Part shown: positions 54,761-62,776 of the stretch, in pieces
How the letters are laid out: each line of letters opens with the position of its first letter
Numbering within the stretch: the first letter of the stretch is position 1
NCBI GenBank assembly: GCA_030156945.1
Contig: JASGLT010000006.1
Span: 38,723-102,722, forward strand
Source of the DNA: Thermococcaceae archaeon
GTDB lineage: Archaea; Methanobacteriota_B; Thermococci; Thermococcales; Thermococcaceae
Direction of reading: 5' to 3'
Length of the DNA stretch: 64,000 nt
Program-made: the position numbers and the translations under genes
Notes under the pieces: model-generated
Told to the model about the DNA's origin: nothing
What the model saw: only the letters and a program-made list of their open reading frames with translations
Database searches by the model: none

Positions 54761-55392
54761 TTACTCGAGGATTTCCTTCTTTATCGTCTCTGCAATCTCA
54801 ACTATGGCCTTTAAGGCCTTGGCCTCTGGGAAGGCCTCGACAACGGGCTTCAGCATGCTCATACTCTTTGGGACTACCCTGTAGTAGGGTATTCTTCCCA
54901 GTATCGGTATTCCTTCTTTCTCGGCCCATTCCTCAAGTCCGGTGAAGCCGGGGTTGATGTCGGCTTTATTGATTATCAGGTAAGCCGGCTCCCCGAAGTG
55001 CTGGACGACCTTGTAAGCTCTCTGAACGTCGCTGAGCGAAGCCGGGGTGGGCTCTGCTATGAGTATGGCAACGTCTGCCCCACCGAGGCTCGCTATCACC
55101 TGACAGCCTATTCCAGCGGCCGAATCAACTATCATGTGCTCGAGGTTGAGCTCCTTCATGAGTTTTGACGCCCACTCCTTCTCTTCAGTTACCAGCTTTC
55201 CGCTCTCGGGCCTTCCGACGTCGAGCTGGGCCGAGATGAGCGGGAAGCCGTACTTGGTTGTCGCCTTTCTGATTACCCCTGAGCGGACTTCCTCAAGGGT
55301 TATGGTTCCGGCCACCGGGCAGACCAGGCCGCAGACGTTGCAGCCCTCGCAGGTGAGCTCGTTCACAACGTAGTTACCTTCATCGTCTATAT
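54761..55392 (-). pseudogene. MinD/ferredoxin-type P-loop ATPase, N-terminally truncated
   Basis: Only the C-terminal ~205 residues remain. They start inside the ferredoxin-like insert (ELTCEGCNVCGLVCPVAGTI) and continue with IVDSAAGIGCQVIASLGGADVAILIAEPTPASLSDVQR (switch II and the membrane-proximal core) to the end. Full members of this archaeal family have about 290 residues and begin with KGGVGKT. The frame reads open upstream to IDDEGNYVVNEL and then enters the IS605 end GGGCAGGAGGTCAT. The ATP site is therefore lost, and the gene is almost certainly inactive. The full-length relatives occur in pairs next to NifX-like genes such as that at 57230. Confidence 0.8.
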
Positions 55393-55700
55393 GACCTCCT
55401 GCCCGTCCCTAAAGGGCGGGGTTTCCGTCGAGGAAACCCCTCACCCTGAAGTTTCTTCTCAACGCTTATGCTGATGTGAGCATACCATTTCCTTCTTATC
55501 GGGTCGTAAGTTATCTCTAATCTTCCTTGCTTGTCCTTGAGATGAATCCTGCCTTTAAACTGGACTTCTAAGCGTTTAAACTTCCCAAGGCCTTTTAGAA
55601 TAAGCTTGTTCCCCTCAATCCCGTATTGGTCGTTTCTAAGGGCGATTAAGCCTCCTTCCTTGACGTAGTGGGGGAACAAAGGCAATAAACGGGAAGCACG
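55392..55700 (-). mobile_element. IS200/IS605-family remnant with tnpB fragment
   Basis: The minus-strand ORF 55380-55685 is a piece of TnpB (IS605 OrfB): LEVQFKGRIHLKDKQGRLEITYDPIRRKWYAHISISVEKK, from the N-terminal beta-barrel/wedge region. It is joined directly to the element's end GGGGTTTCC...CCCGCCCTTTAGGGACGGGCAGGAGGTCAT, so the RuvC catalytic part is deleted. The end hairpin matches the solo end at 24680. No tnpA. Left boundary uncertain, near the methyltransferase start. The element sits exactly where the MinD-like gene lost its 5' half. Confidence 0.75.
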
Positions 55701-55720
55701 AATAAAGGGCGGGATGTCTT

Positions 55721-56350
55721 ATGACGAAGATCGAGCCCTTCGAGAAGCACCACGACAGGTACGAGAGCTGGTTCGAGAGAAACCGCTACGCTTACCTTTC
55801 GGAGCTTGAGGCTGTCAAAAGGCTCCTGCCGAAGGAGGGAAAGGGAGCTGAGATAGGCGTCGGGACGGGAAGGTTCGCGGCTCCTATGGGGATAAAGCTC
55901 GGCGTTGAACCTTCCAAAGCGATGGCCGAGATAGCAAGGAAGAGGGGAATTGAGGTCATCGAGGGAACGGCTGAAAGTCTTCCCTTCGAGGACAACAGCA
56001 TGGACTACCTTCTGATGGTCACGACTATCTGCTTCGTCGACGACCCGGAGAAAGCTTTGAAGGAAGCCTACCGCGTCCTGAAGCCGGGTGGGGCGTTGAT
56101 AATCGGCTTCGTTGACAGGAACAGCCCGATAGGGAAGTTCTACGAGGAGCACAAGGACGAGAGCGTTTTTTACAAAGAGGCGAGGTTCTTCTCGACTGAG
56201 GAACTGTTGGAACTCCTCAAAAAGGTCGGCTTCAGGGAGTTCGAGATAGTGCAGACCCTCTTCCACAGGCTCGACGAGATTAAATCAGTTGAACCTGTAA
56301 AGCCCGGCCACGGTGAGGGGAGTTTTGTCGTGATAAAGGCGGTGAAGTGA
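55721..56350 (+). CDS. SAM-dependent methyltransferase
   Basis: 209 residues, class I methyltransferase: GAEIGVGTGRFAAPMG (motif I), VEGTAESLPFEDNSMDYLLMVTTICFV (motif II/III) and LKPGGALIIGFVDRN (post-motif). It resembles the UbiE/COQ5-like group (COG2226). Substrate unknown; a small molecule or protein is possible. Starts right beside the IS605 remnant, so its original promoter may have been affected. It overlaps the DUF364 gene stop-to-start and should be cotranscribed with it. Confidence 0.88.
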   Translation: MTKIEPFEKHHDRYESWFERNRYAYLSELEAVKRLLPKEGKGAEIGVGTGRFAAPMGIKLGVEPSKAMAEIARKRGIEVIEGTAESLPFEDNSMDYLLMVTTICFVDDPEKALKEAYRVLKPGGALIIGFVDRNSPIGKFYEEHKDESVFYKEARFFSTEELLELLKKVGFREFEIVQTLFHRLDEIKSVEPVKPGHGEGSFVVIKAVK

Positions 56351-57093
56351 TGGCCATGCTGCTCTCGGAGATTAAGAAAAAGGCTTTGAATCTTGCAAAA
56401 GGACTTGAGTTAGTTGATTTTGGCTTTGCTTTGCCATATACATGGATCTTGGTTGAAGGGCCCGAGGGAAAAGCTTTGGGCGTTGCGATGACCCTCCCTG
56501 AGGAGGTTCAGAGGTACACCAACTCCATAAGTGAGCCTTCCATCAAGGCCTTCATCGAAAGGGCCAACAGCCTGAACGTCATCGAGCGAACCCTCGGGAT
56601 AGCGGCGGTAAACGCGGTCTCCCAGTACCACCTCGACGTCTCAGACCTTCCGGACGTTGATGTGGTTGAGCTTGTTGAAGGCTTCAGCGAGGTGGCAGTG
56701 ATAGGCAACATGCCACCGGTGGTCAGGGCACTCCGCGAGAAAGGAGTTAAAACGTTCGTTTTCGAGAGAAACCCAAAACTATGGGACAGGGAGACGCTCA
56801 GCGACGCTCTGGAATACATTCTCCTCCCCGAGGTTGAAGCGGTCATTGTCAGCGGCTCAGCACTGGTTAATGGAACGCTTGAGATGATCCTCGACCGGGC
56901 GAAAAAGGCGAAACTGATAGTCCTAACTGGCCCAACCTCTCAGATACACTCGGAGCTTGTCAAAGGGACGAGAATCACCCATCTTGCGGCTATGAAAGTG
57001 ATAGACCTTGAAAGGGCGCTCCTCGGTCTCAAGCTCGGCTCCTTCAGAGGGTTTGAGAAGGGAAACCGAAAGTACGTGGTGGAGGTTTGCTAG
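56350..57093 (+). CDS. DUF364-family putative heavy-metal-chelation protein
   Basis: 247 residues from ATG at 56350 (GGCGGTGAAGTG); GTG at 56347 or ATG at 56356 are alternatives. The N-terminal DUF4213-like part (GFALPYTWILVEGPEGKALGVAMT) is followed by a Rossmann-like DUF364 domain with VAVIGNMPPVVRALREKGVKTFVFERNP, VIVSGSALVNGTLEMIL and VLTGPTSQIHSELV. Members are predicted to bind metals and are often near molybdate or Fe-S genes, here the NifX-like gene that follows. Role unproven. Confidence 0.85.
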   Translation: MAMLLSEIKKKALNLAKGLELVDFGFALPYTWILVEGPEGKALGVAMTLPEEVQRYTNSISEPSIKAFIERANSLNVIERTLGIAAVNAVSQYHLDVSDLPDVDVVELVEGFSEVAVIGNMPPVVRALREKGVKTFVFERNPKLWDRETLSDALEYILLPEVEAVIVSGSALVNGTLEMILDRAKKAKLIVLTGPTSQIHSELVKGTRITHLAAMKVIDLERALLGLKLGSFRGFEKGNRKYVVEVC

Positions 57094-57169
57094 TGGCGTA
57101 GTTGGGGCAGAAAACGGGAAGTTCTCTCTGCGTATCTTCTCCACTCATCGATAAGGATTAGGCTCACCG

Positions 57170-57197
57170 AAAATTTTAAATGCTGTGCATATGCACA
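57170..57197 (+). promoter_or_regulatory. TATA box with adjacent 14-bp perfect palindrome (operator)
   Basis: CCGAAAATTTTAAATGC gives a BRE and the TATA box at 57172-57180. Directly after it, at 57184-57197, is TGTGCATATGCACA, a perfect 14-bp palindrome. It lies between TATA and the expected transcription start, where a bound repressor would block RNA polymerase recruitment. It precedes the NifX-like gene at 57230, and no other gene is between. I do not know a named thermococcal regulator with this exact site. Confidence 0.55.
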
Positions 57198-57229
57198 AAA
57201 TAATGGACGAAAGAATGGGGGTGAAGGAC

Positions 57230-57727
57230 ATGAGGATAATCGTGTCAACCGTTACCGGAGGGCTCGACGACAGGGTGAACCCGGCCTTTGGAAGAACGCC
57301 AACGTTCACGATCGTAGACGTTGAGAACGGAGAGATAGTGAACGTTCATGTGGTACCGAACCCCGGCCACTCACAGCCGAGGGGAGCGGGGGTTACGGCG
57401 GCGCAGTTCGTCATAGACCAGGGCGCTGACGTTGTCATCGCCGGCCAGTTCGGTCCCAACTCCTCGGGAGTTCTCCGGGTCGCTGGCATAAAGATGGTCT
57501 CGGCACCTGCAAACATGACCGTCAGGAAAGCCGTCGAGGCCTTTCTTAGGGAAAAACTGACCACCGCGGTCTTCGGGCCAGAGGGTGGAATGGGGCCAGG
57601 CATGGGACGCGGTATGGGCGGCGGATACGGCCGCGGCATGGGTAGAGGAATGGGCCGTGGCAGAGGCGGTGGAATGGGAAGAGGCCGCGGAAGGGACGGC
57701 GGCAGAGGAGGCGGATGGGGCTGGTGA
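57230..57727 (+). CDS. NifX/NifB-type Fe-Mo cofactor-binding-like protein with Gly/Arg/Met-rich tail
   Basis: 165 residues from ATG at 57230 (GGGGGTGAAGGAC). Residues 1-115 are a dinitrogenase iron-molybdenum cofactor domain (IIVSTVTGGLDDRVNPAFGRTPTF, GAGVTAAQFVIDQGADVVIAGQFGPNS). The last 45 residues are low-complexity GMGRGMGGGYGRGMGRG-like. In Thermococcales such proteins lie next to MinD-type Fe-S ATPases; the nearby MinD gene here is truncated. No nitrogenase genes are visible, so it probably handles Fe-S or another metal cluster. Confidence 0.88.
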   Translation: MRIIVSTVTGGLDDRVNPAFGRTPTFTIVDVENGEIVNVHVVPNPGHSQPRGAGVTAAQFVIDQGADVVIAGQFGPNSSGVLRVAGIKMVSAPANMTVRKAVEAFLREKLTTAVFGPEGGMGPGMGRGMGGGYGRGMGRGMGRGRGGGMGRGRGRDGGRGGGWGW

Positions 57728-57803
57728 GGCCCTTCACTAACTACCTTTTCTTTCTGCCAAAACTTTAAATCTCCCAAGATCAAAACAATAATGGTGGGTA
57801 ATT

Positions 57804-58001
57804 ATGGAGATTATTGAGGCCGTTTACGAGAACGGCGTCTTGATACCCCTGAAAAAACCCAAACTTAAGGAGCACTCAAAAGTCATTATCAAGATAATAG
57901 AGGAGGAAGAACTTGATAAGCTTCTAGACTCACTCATCATTGAGAAGGTTGAGAAGATAGACTACAAAAGGCTTAAGGAGGCCTATTATGAGTCGCTCTG
58001 A
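57804..58001 (+). CDS. AF2212-like (DUF104) antitoxin
   Basis: 65 residues starting MEIIEAVYENGVLIPLKKPKLKEHSKVIIKII, the DUF104 signature (xxIxAvYExGvLkPlekvxLxEG). The charged C-terminal helix DYKRLKEAYYESL would contact the toxin. GGTGGGTAATT precedes the ATG. It overlaps the PIN-domain gene by 14 bp. Proteins of this family are the antitoxins of many archaeal VapBC-like pairs. Confidence 0.88.
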   Translation: MEIIEAVYENGVLIPLKKPKLKEHSKVIIKIIEEEELDKLLDSLIIEKVEKIDYKRLKEAYYESL

Positions 58002-58470
58002 GGTCTTCGTGGACTCTTCTGTCCTCGTTGGGCTGAACCTGGGCGATGAAAAGGCAAAAAAGCTCGTGAAGTCTCTCATTGAAGAGGGCTACACCCTTGT
58101 TATAAACCCGATAGTATTTTCCGAGACGGTTTACAAGGTCATGTTCACTCTCGCTATCAGAGATGGGCTGAAAGGTGTCTACGACCTCAGGAAACACTTG
58201 GATGAGTACACGTGGGTTTATGAAAAGGTCAGGGACTCAATTGAGAAGCTCATGAAGAGCGGATTTTTGAGGGTTCTTGAAATTGATTGGCAAATCTCAA
58301 GGCTCTCCGCCGAGCTCGGGGAGAAATATGGTTTGCTGACCAACGATGCCATGATAGTAGCCACTTGCAAGTCCTATGGAATAGAGAAGATAGCAACTTT
58401 TGACAGCGACTTTGAGAAGGTTGATTTCCTGGAAGTTATCTCTCCTTTAATCTCAGAACAAGACGGATAA
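57988..58470 (+). CDS. PIN-domain toxin (VapC-like)
   Basis: 160 residues from ATG at 57988 (AAGGAGGCCTATT). The PIN core has EVFVDSSVLVGLNLG (first Asp), PIVFSETVYKVMF (Glu), GLLTNDAMIVATCKSYG (second Asp) and IATFDSDFEKVDFLEV (third Asp). All four acidic positions are kept, so RNase activity is likely. It is longer than the other VapC in this window, with an extra helical insert (LRKHLDEYTWVYEKV). Coupled to the DUF104 antitoxin gene. Confidence 0.9.
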   Translation: MSRSEVFVDSSVLVGLNLGDEKAKKLVKSLIEEGYTLVINPIVFSETVYKVMFTLAIRDGLKGVYDLRKHLDEYTWVYEKVRDSIEKLMKSGFLRVLEIDWQISRLSAELGEKYGLLTNDAMIVATCKSYGIEKIATFDSDFEKVDFLEVISPLISEQDG

Positions 58471-58491
58471 CGAAACTGTTTGGTGAGCAGT

Positions 58492-59304
58492 ATGAAGGTC
58501 ACAATCCTTTTTGAAAACCACTCCGGCTGGAGGAAGGGTTTGATCGGCTACCACGGCTTTTCTGCCCTCGTAGAGCACAACCGCTACAGGGTTCTCGTGG
58601 ATGCTGGCACGGACGGGAAAGTTCTTCTCAACAACATGGACCAGCTCGGTGTTGATCCAGATTCCATAGATGCTCTCTTCATAACCCACGGCCACTACGA
58701 CCATACAGGCGGAATAGCCGAGTTGCTCAAAGCTCGGAGCGAACCGCTCGACGTTTACGCCCACCCAGGGATCTTCGCCAGAAGGATAGCCCTAAAGCCG
58801 AAGCGGAGGGAGATAGGAATTCCTTTCATGAGGGAGGAGCTTGAAAGCCTTGGGGCGGTCTTCCACCTGAGCGAGAAGCCTCATGAGTTCCTTCCGGAGT
58901 TCATTTCCTCCGGAGAGATAGAGAGGAGAACCTGGGACAGGGCCGTTGGACATCTTGTTGAAGACGGAAAAGAAGTCAAAGACCCTGTTAAAGATGACAT
59001 CGCGCTCATACTTGATCTTGGAGACAGTGTGGCCGTCATAACGGGCTGCGGGCACAGCGGAATCCTCAACATCGCCCGGCATGCTATGGGGGTTACGAGA
59101 AAACCGATAAAGGCCCTGATCGGCGGTTTTCACCTGAGGGGAGCACCTGAGCATCTCTTGGATGATGCCGTTAGTGGGCTCAAAGAGCTTGGTGTGGAAC
59201 GCCTATACACCGGCCACTGCACAGGAATAGATGAGTACGCCTATCTCAAGGTGCACTTTGGGATTGCGGAGCCTCTATTTGTTGGGAAGGATATTAAGGC
59301 ATAG
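58492..59304 (+). CDS. MBL-fold metallohydrolase (dihydropterin-RFA-P synthase-like)
   Basis: 270 residues from ATG at 58492 (GGTGAGCAGT). It has the metallo-beta-lactamase motif FITHGHYDHTGGIAELL (HxHxDH; here HGHYDH), VITGCGHSGILNIAR, IGGFHLRG and LYTGHCTG. The GCGHxGI and GGFHL segments place it with the 7,8-dihydropterin-6-methyl-4-(beta-D-ribofuranosyl)-aminobenzene-5'-phosphate synthase-like group. Whether this archaeon makes a methanopterin-like cofactor is not shown here. It follows the PIN toxin by 21 bp. Confidence 0.87.
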   Translation: MKVTILFENHSGWRKGLIGYHGFSALVEHNRYRVLVDAGTDGKVLLNNMDQLGVDPDSIDALFITHGHYDHTGGIAELLKARSEPLDVYAHPGIFARRIALKPKRREIGIPFMREELESLGAVFHLSEKPHEFLPEFISSGEIERRTWDRAVGHLVEDGKEVKDPVKDDIALILDLGDSVAVITGCGHSGILNIARHAMGVTRKPIKALIGGFHLRGAPEHLLDDAVSGLKELGVERLYTGHCTGIDEYAYLKVHFGIAEPLFVGKDIKA

Positions 59305-59344
59305 CTTTTTTACCTTTAAAGCCAAATTACTCCTGGTGATGCGA

Positions 59345-60136
59345 GTGCTGAGTATAGACCTCTCCGGAAGGCTGGCCTTCACGACAGCCTCAAGCAAGGG
59401 CATAGGCTTCGGCGTTGCGAGGGTTCTGGCAAAGGCTGGAGCCGATGTAATACTCCTCTCAAGAAGCAAAGAGAACCTGAAGAGGGCAAAGGAGAAGCTA
59501 AAAGCCGAGAGCGACGTTGAGGTGAGCTACATCGTTGCAGACCTTACTAGGCGAGAAGACCTTGAGAGAACGGTAAAAGAGCTCGGAGACATCGGCGAGC
59601 CGGATATATTCTTCTTCTCCACCGGCGGGCCGAAACCTGGCTACTTCATGGAGATGGACATGGAGGACTGGGAAGGGGCAGTTAAGCTTCTCCTTTATCC
59701 TGCAGTCTATCTCACGAGGGCACTCGTTCCGGCTATGGAGCGGAAGGGCTTTGGAAGGATAGTCTACTCCACAAGCGTCGCCATAAAAGAACCGATACCG
59801 AACATCGCCCTCAGCAACGTGGTCAGAATATCAATGGCCGGCCTCGTGAGAACGCTCGCGAAAGAGCTCGGGCCGAAGGGAATAACAGTCAACGGGGTAA
59901 TGCCCGGCATCATAAGGACGGACAGGATGATAGGGCTTGCAGAGGACAGAGCTAAAAGAGAAGGAAAGACCGTTGAAGAGGCGCTCCAGGAGTACGCGAA
60001 GCCGATACCGCTCGGAAGGCTAGGAGAACCGGAGGAGATTGGCTACCTTGTGGCCTTCTTGGCCAGCGAGCTCGGGAGCTACATAAACGGCGCTATGATT
60101 CCAATTGACGGCGGAAGGTTGAATTCGGTGTTTTGA
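59345..60136 (+). CDS. Short-chain dehydrogenase/reductase
   Basis: 263 residues from GTG at 59345, set by GGTGAT four bases before; ATG at 59339 is the alternative, and the track start is far upstream within the MBL gene. It has the cofactor site TTASSKGIGFGVARVLAKAGADVILLSRS (TxxxxGIG), FFFSTGGPKPG in place of NNAG, and near the catalytic site IVYSTSVAIKEPIPNIALSNVVR, in which the Y of YxxxK is replaced by an N-containing stretch. That loss makes the catalytic assignment uncertain. LGRLGEPEEIGYLVAFLAS and INGAMIPIDGG close the fold. Substrate unknown. Confidence 0.85.
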   Translation: MLSIDLSGRLAFTTASSKGIGFGVARVLAKAGADVILLSRSKENLKRAKEKLKAESDVEVSYIVADLTRREDLERTVKELGDIGEPDIFFFSTGGPKPGYFMEMDMEDWEGAVKLLLYPAVYLTRALVPAMERKGFGRIVYSTSVAIKEPIPNIALSNVVRISMAGLVRTLAKELGPKGITVNGVMPGIIRTDRMIGLAEDRAKREGKTVEEALQEYAKPIPLGRLGEPEEIGYLVAFLASELGSYINGAMIPIDGGRLNSVF

Positions 60137-60277
60137 AATGGTTGCTATGTTAAACTTTTCTTTTTACATTGGGTTCTATTTTTAAACGAAAGTATTTTAT
60201 GGTTTGACAACTTACCATCTACTATAATCACATGGTTTTTTGACGTTTTGTCGCCGTGTGAAAAAGCTGGTGGAAGA

Positions 60278-62683
60278 ATGAAAGGTAGGTTTGCAGGCTT
60301 TGCCCTGCTTTTGAGTGTAGTGTTGCTTGGAGCGTTCATCTCTGGATGCATAAACCAAAGCATTAACACAGAAACGACCAGCAGGCCAACGGAAACAGTA
60401 ACGAAAACGGAAACCGAAACTAAGACTGAGACAGAAACAAAAACTGAGACCACCACGACGGATACGCATCCACCAACGGAAACTGAAACCAAGACAGAGA
60501 CCGAAACACAAACAGAAACAACGACTGAAACACAGAGCCCAACAGAGACTCCGACGGAAACGCCATCGGAAACCTCCAAGGGGCTCTGGGGGAACATGAC
60601 CGAGGAAGAGGTCGAGAAGTGGCTTGAAGAGATGGTGAGCATCATAGAGTTCTACAACAACGACATCGAGCACAGCAAGGAGCTTTTGAACAAGACCGGA
60701 GCCCAGCTGGACACCATGATGAACAGCCCCGGCATAGTGACCCCGGATGAGGAGTTTGCTTCGCTGATGGAGCTTGCCGAGGGAACGGACAACAAGACGC
60801 GGAAGCTCCAGTACCTGGTCAACGCCTCACTCCTGAGGTTCAGGCAGGCGATGGCCATGAGGAACCTCGTTCTCACGGTCGCCGTTGAGAAAAGCTACTG
60901 GGAAGCTTTTAAGAGCGGCAAACCGACAGACGAATACTACAGAAAGGAAAATGGCATGTTCACGGTCTTTGAGCCTCACTCCGACGTCCTCTCTGTTCAG
61001 AAGCTCGACGCCAGGCAGATGGCCGAGATGACGAAGGAAATAATAGGCAACAGAGAAATTGTAGGAGTCCACATACTCGTCCCCTCCGCCGATATGGGGA
61101 TCATTCTTGGAGAAGGGAGGAGGGACGTCGAGGCAAGGGTGGTTCCAAACCTCGTCCTCCCCAGGGATAAGCCAACGACGTTCAAGGTGATTACCCCGAG
61201 CGGCAAGGTGATTGTACGGGAGATTAAGAGGAAAAATAATATCGCTTCATTCCCCACAAACGAGCCGGTGAAGGTGGACTTTGAGATCGGGGGCATTTAC
61301 ACCATAGACGGCGTCAACGGGTGCGTCCTCATACCCGAGCAGGAGCCCCCATTTGACATAATCCTCACCCCAGCTCCGCCCTTCAACCCGTGCCCTTACC
61401 CAACTGAGAGCACGTTCTTCGTCGTCGGCGACTACAAAGAGCCCACGGAACTCAGCGAGGAAGAAGTTGCAAAGATTTTGGGTCGGGAAAACTCAGGCAG
61501 GCCGGTCATAGGCATTTCGCCGGGAACGTACTCAATAGTCCCCAAGGACTTCAACGTGGCGATAGTCATCGACCCGAGAACGGGGGAGGTCATCCACAGG
61601 ACGGACATGAGCGGTGGGGACTTCGAGCTCCCGCCCCTCGATGGTGAGGTCGTTCTCTACATTCCCTACGCGAAAGGCGAGACGTGCAGGAGAATAGAGC
61701 CGAAGATATCGGACGACGGTGTCGTTATCATAGGCTTTGAGGCGGTTAGGAGCGACTGCGGCTACCCACCGGACGACTGGCTCATCCCCGACCCGGAGAG
61801 CATGCTCATCGTGGAACCCGAAGAAGACAAGCCCTGGGATACTGAAATACCTACTGAAATACCCCCGTACATCGTCTACCGCCAGCCGGAGGAGAGCTAC
61901 CTTGAACCGGGCAACTACTCTGTAATAGCCGTAAACGTCACCGTGACCCCTGAGACGGCTCTGATTGACGAGATAATCCCCGCAGGCGAATACCAGGGGA
62001 GCGGGACCATAGGTGTAGGTATAGGTAAAACGATAGAGGACCTCCTCAAGCCCTCACCAACGTTCCCTAACCCGGAGAGAACCTCGGGCAAGTTTGAGAA
62101 CTCCCCGTGGGGCTATCCGATGAGGATGGGAGAAGGAGGCAACACCACACCGATGTTCCCAGGGCCCTACAGCCCGTTCCTCCTGGGGGTCTACAACGAC
62201 ACCTACGGCTCCGTGATCCCGGTAGACGACACTATCACTATAGCGGTCTACAACCCGATTGATGTTCCCCCGCTGATGGTAAACGACACCATAGGTTCAC
62301 CCGGCCCCTACGACCCCTTGGGGCCATCAAGAGTTGGGCCAATAACCCTCGAGATAAAGATAGTCATCAAGCTCGGCAAGACTACGAGAATGGGCGCTGA
62401 AGAGCCGCAGGTTCTGATAATCTCAAGCGGGCCAAGGGACGCGAGTGGAAGGAGTGTCATCCCCTACTACCTACCCCACTTCTCCCTCGACAGGCTCATC
62501 ATAGAGGTTCTGACCTTGAGGGAGCCGACGACGGGTGAGGAGAGCCAGGTGGCCTTTGTGAAGCTTATAGGGGTTGACGGGAAGTTCGACCTCAGACACG
62601 GGATACACAGGGCCAGCGTGGGAGTCCTCAACTGGCCGGGGATTACGATAAACGAAGAAGACAAGGGGAAAAGGGAAAAGTAG
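60278..62683 (+). CDS. Large secreted lipoprotein with Thr/Glu-rich stalk
   Basis: 801 residues from ATG at 60278 (GGTGGAAGA). A signal peptide with lipobox-like LLGAFISGC puts the modified cysteine at about residue 24. A stalk of ~70 residues follows, built of TETET, KTETET and TPTETPSET runs, then a helical part (EEEVEKWLEEMVSIIEFYNNDIEHS) and a long ectodomain with GTYSIVPKDFNVAIVIDPRTG, Pro-rich segments and many aromatic turns. The rest is not recognised. The stalk suggests a surface protein held away from the membrane, probably O-glycosylated. Confidence 0.75.
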   Translation: MKGRFAGFALLLSVVLLGAFISGCINQSINTETTSRPTETVTKTETETKTETETKTETTTTDTHPPTETETKTETETQTETTTETQSPTETPTETPSETSKGLWGNMTEEEVEKWLEEMVSIIEFYNNDIEHSKELLNKTGAQLDTMMNSPGIVTPDEEFASLMELAEGTDNKTRKLQYLVNASLLRFRQAMAMRNLVLTVAVEKSYWEAFKSGKPTDEYYRKENGMFTVFEPHSDVLSVQKLDARQMAEMTKEIIGNREIVGVHILVPSADMGIILGEGRRDVEARVVPNLVLPRDKPTTFKVITPSGKVIVREIKRKNNIASFPTNEPVKVDFEIGGIYTIDGVNGCVLIPEQEPPFDIILTPAPPFNPCPYPTESTFFVVGDYKEPTELSEEEVAKILGRENSGRPVIGISPGTYSIVPKDFNVAIVIDPRTGEVIHRTDMSGGDFELPPLDGEVVLYIPYAKGETCRRIEPKISDDGVVIIGFEAVRSDCGYPPDDWLIPDPESMLIVEPEEDKPWDTEIPTEIPPYIVYRQPEESYLEPGNYSVIAVNVTVTPETALIDEIIPAGEYQGSGTIGVGIGKTIEDLLKPSPTFPNPERTSGKFENSPWGYPMRMGEGGNTTPMFPGPYSPFLLGVYNDTYGSVIPVDDTITIAVYNPIDVPPLMVNDTIGSPGPYDPLGPSRVGPITLEIKIVIKLGKTTRMGAEEPQVLIISSGPRDASGRSVIPYYLPHFSLDRLIIEVLTLREPTTGEESQVAFVKLIGVDGKFDLRHGIHRASVGVLNWPGITINEEDKGKREK

Positions 62684-62720
62684 AGAGATGAACAAGTCAA
62701 ACACAAATGAAGATATGCTT

Positions 62721-62758
62721 TGAAGCCCTTTCATTTTTCGGGCCCTTTTTCTTTTCTA
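62721..62758 (+). terminator. Possible transcription terminator after the lipoprotein gene
   Basis: GAAGCCCTTTCATTTTTCGGGCCCTTTTTCTTTTC contains a short GCCC/GGGC stem and two T-runs, CCCTTTTTC and CTTTTC, about 40-75 bp after the stop. Archaeal termination mainly needs the T-tracts. The next gene is convergent, so the tract on the opposite strand would not serve it. Confidence 0.4.
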
Positions 62759-62776
62759 AACGCTTGAAAGAGGGCT

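Noticed and set aside
60379-60575. Tandem repeats resembling a CRISPR or minisatellite
   Set aside because: They are in-frame Thr/Glu codons of the lipoprotein stalk with no spacer structure. No CRISPR array was seen anywhere in the window.
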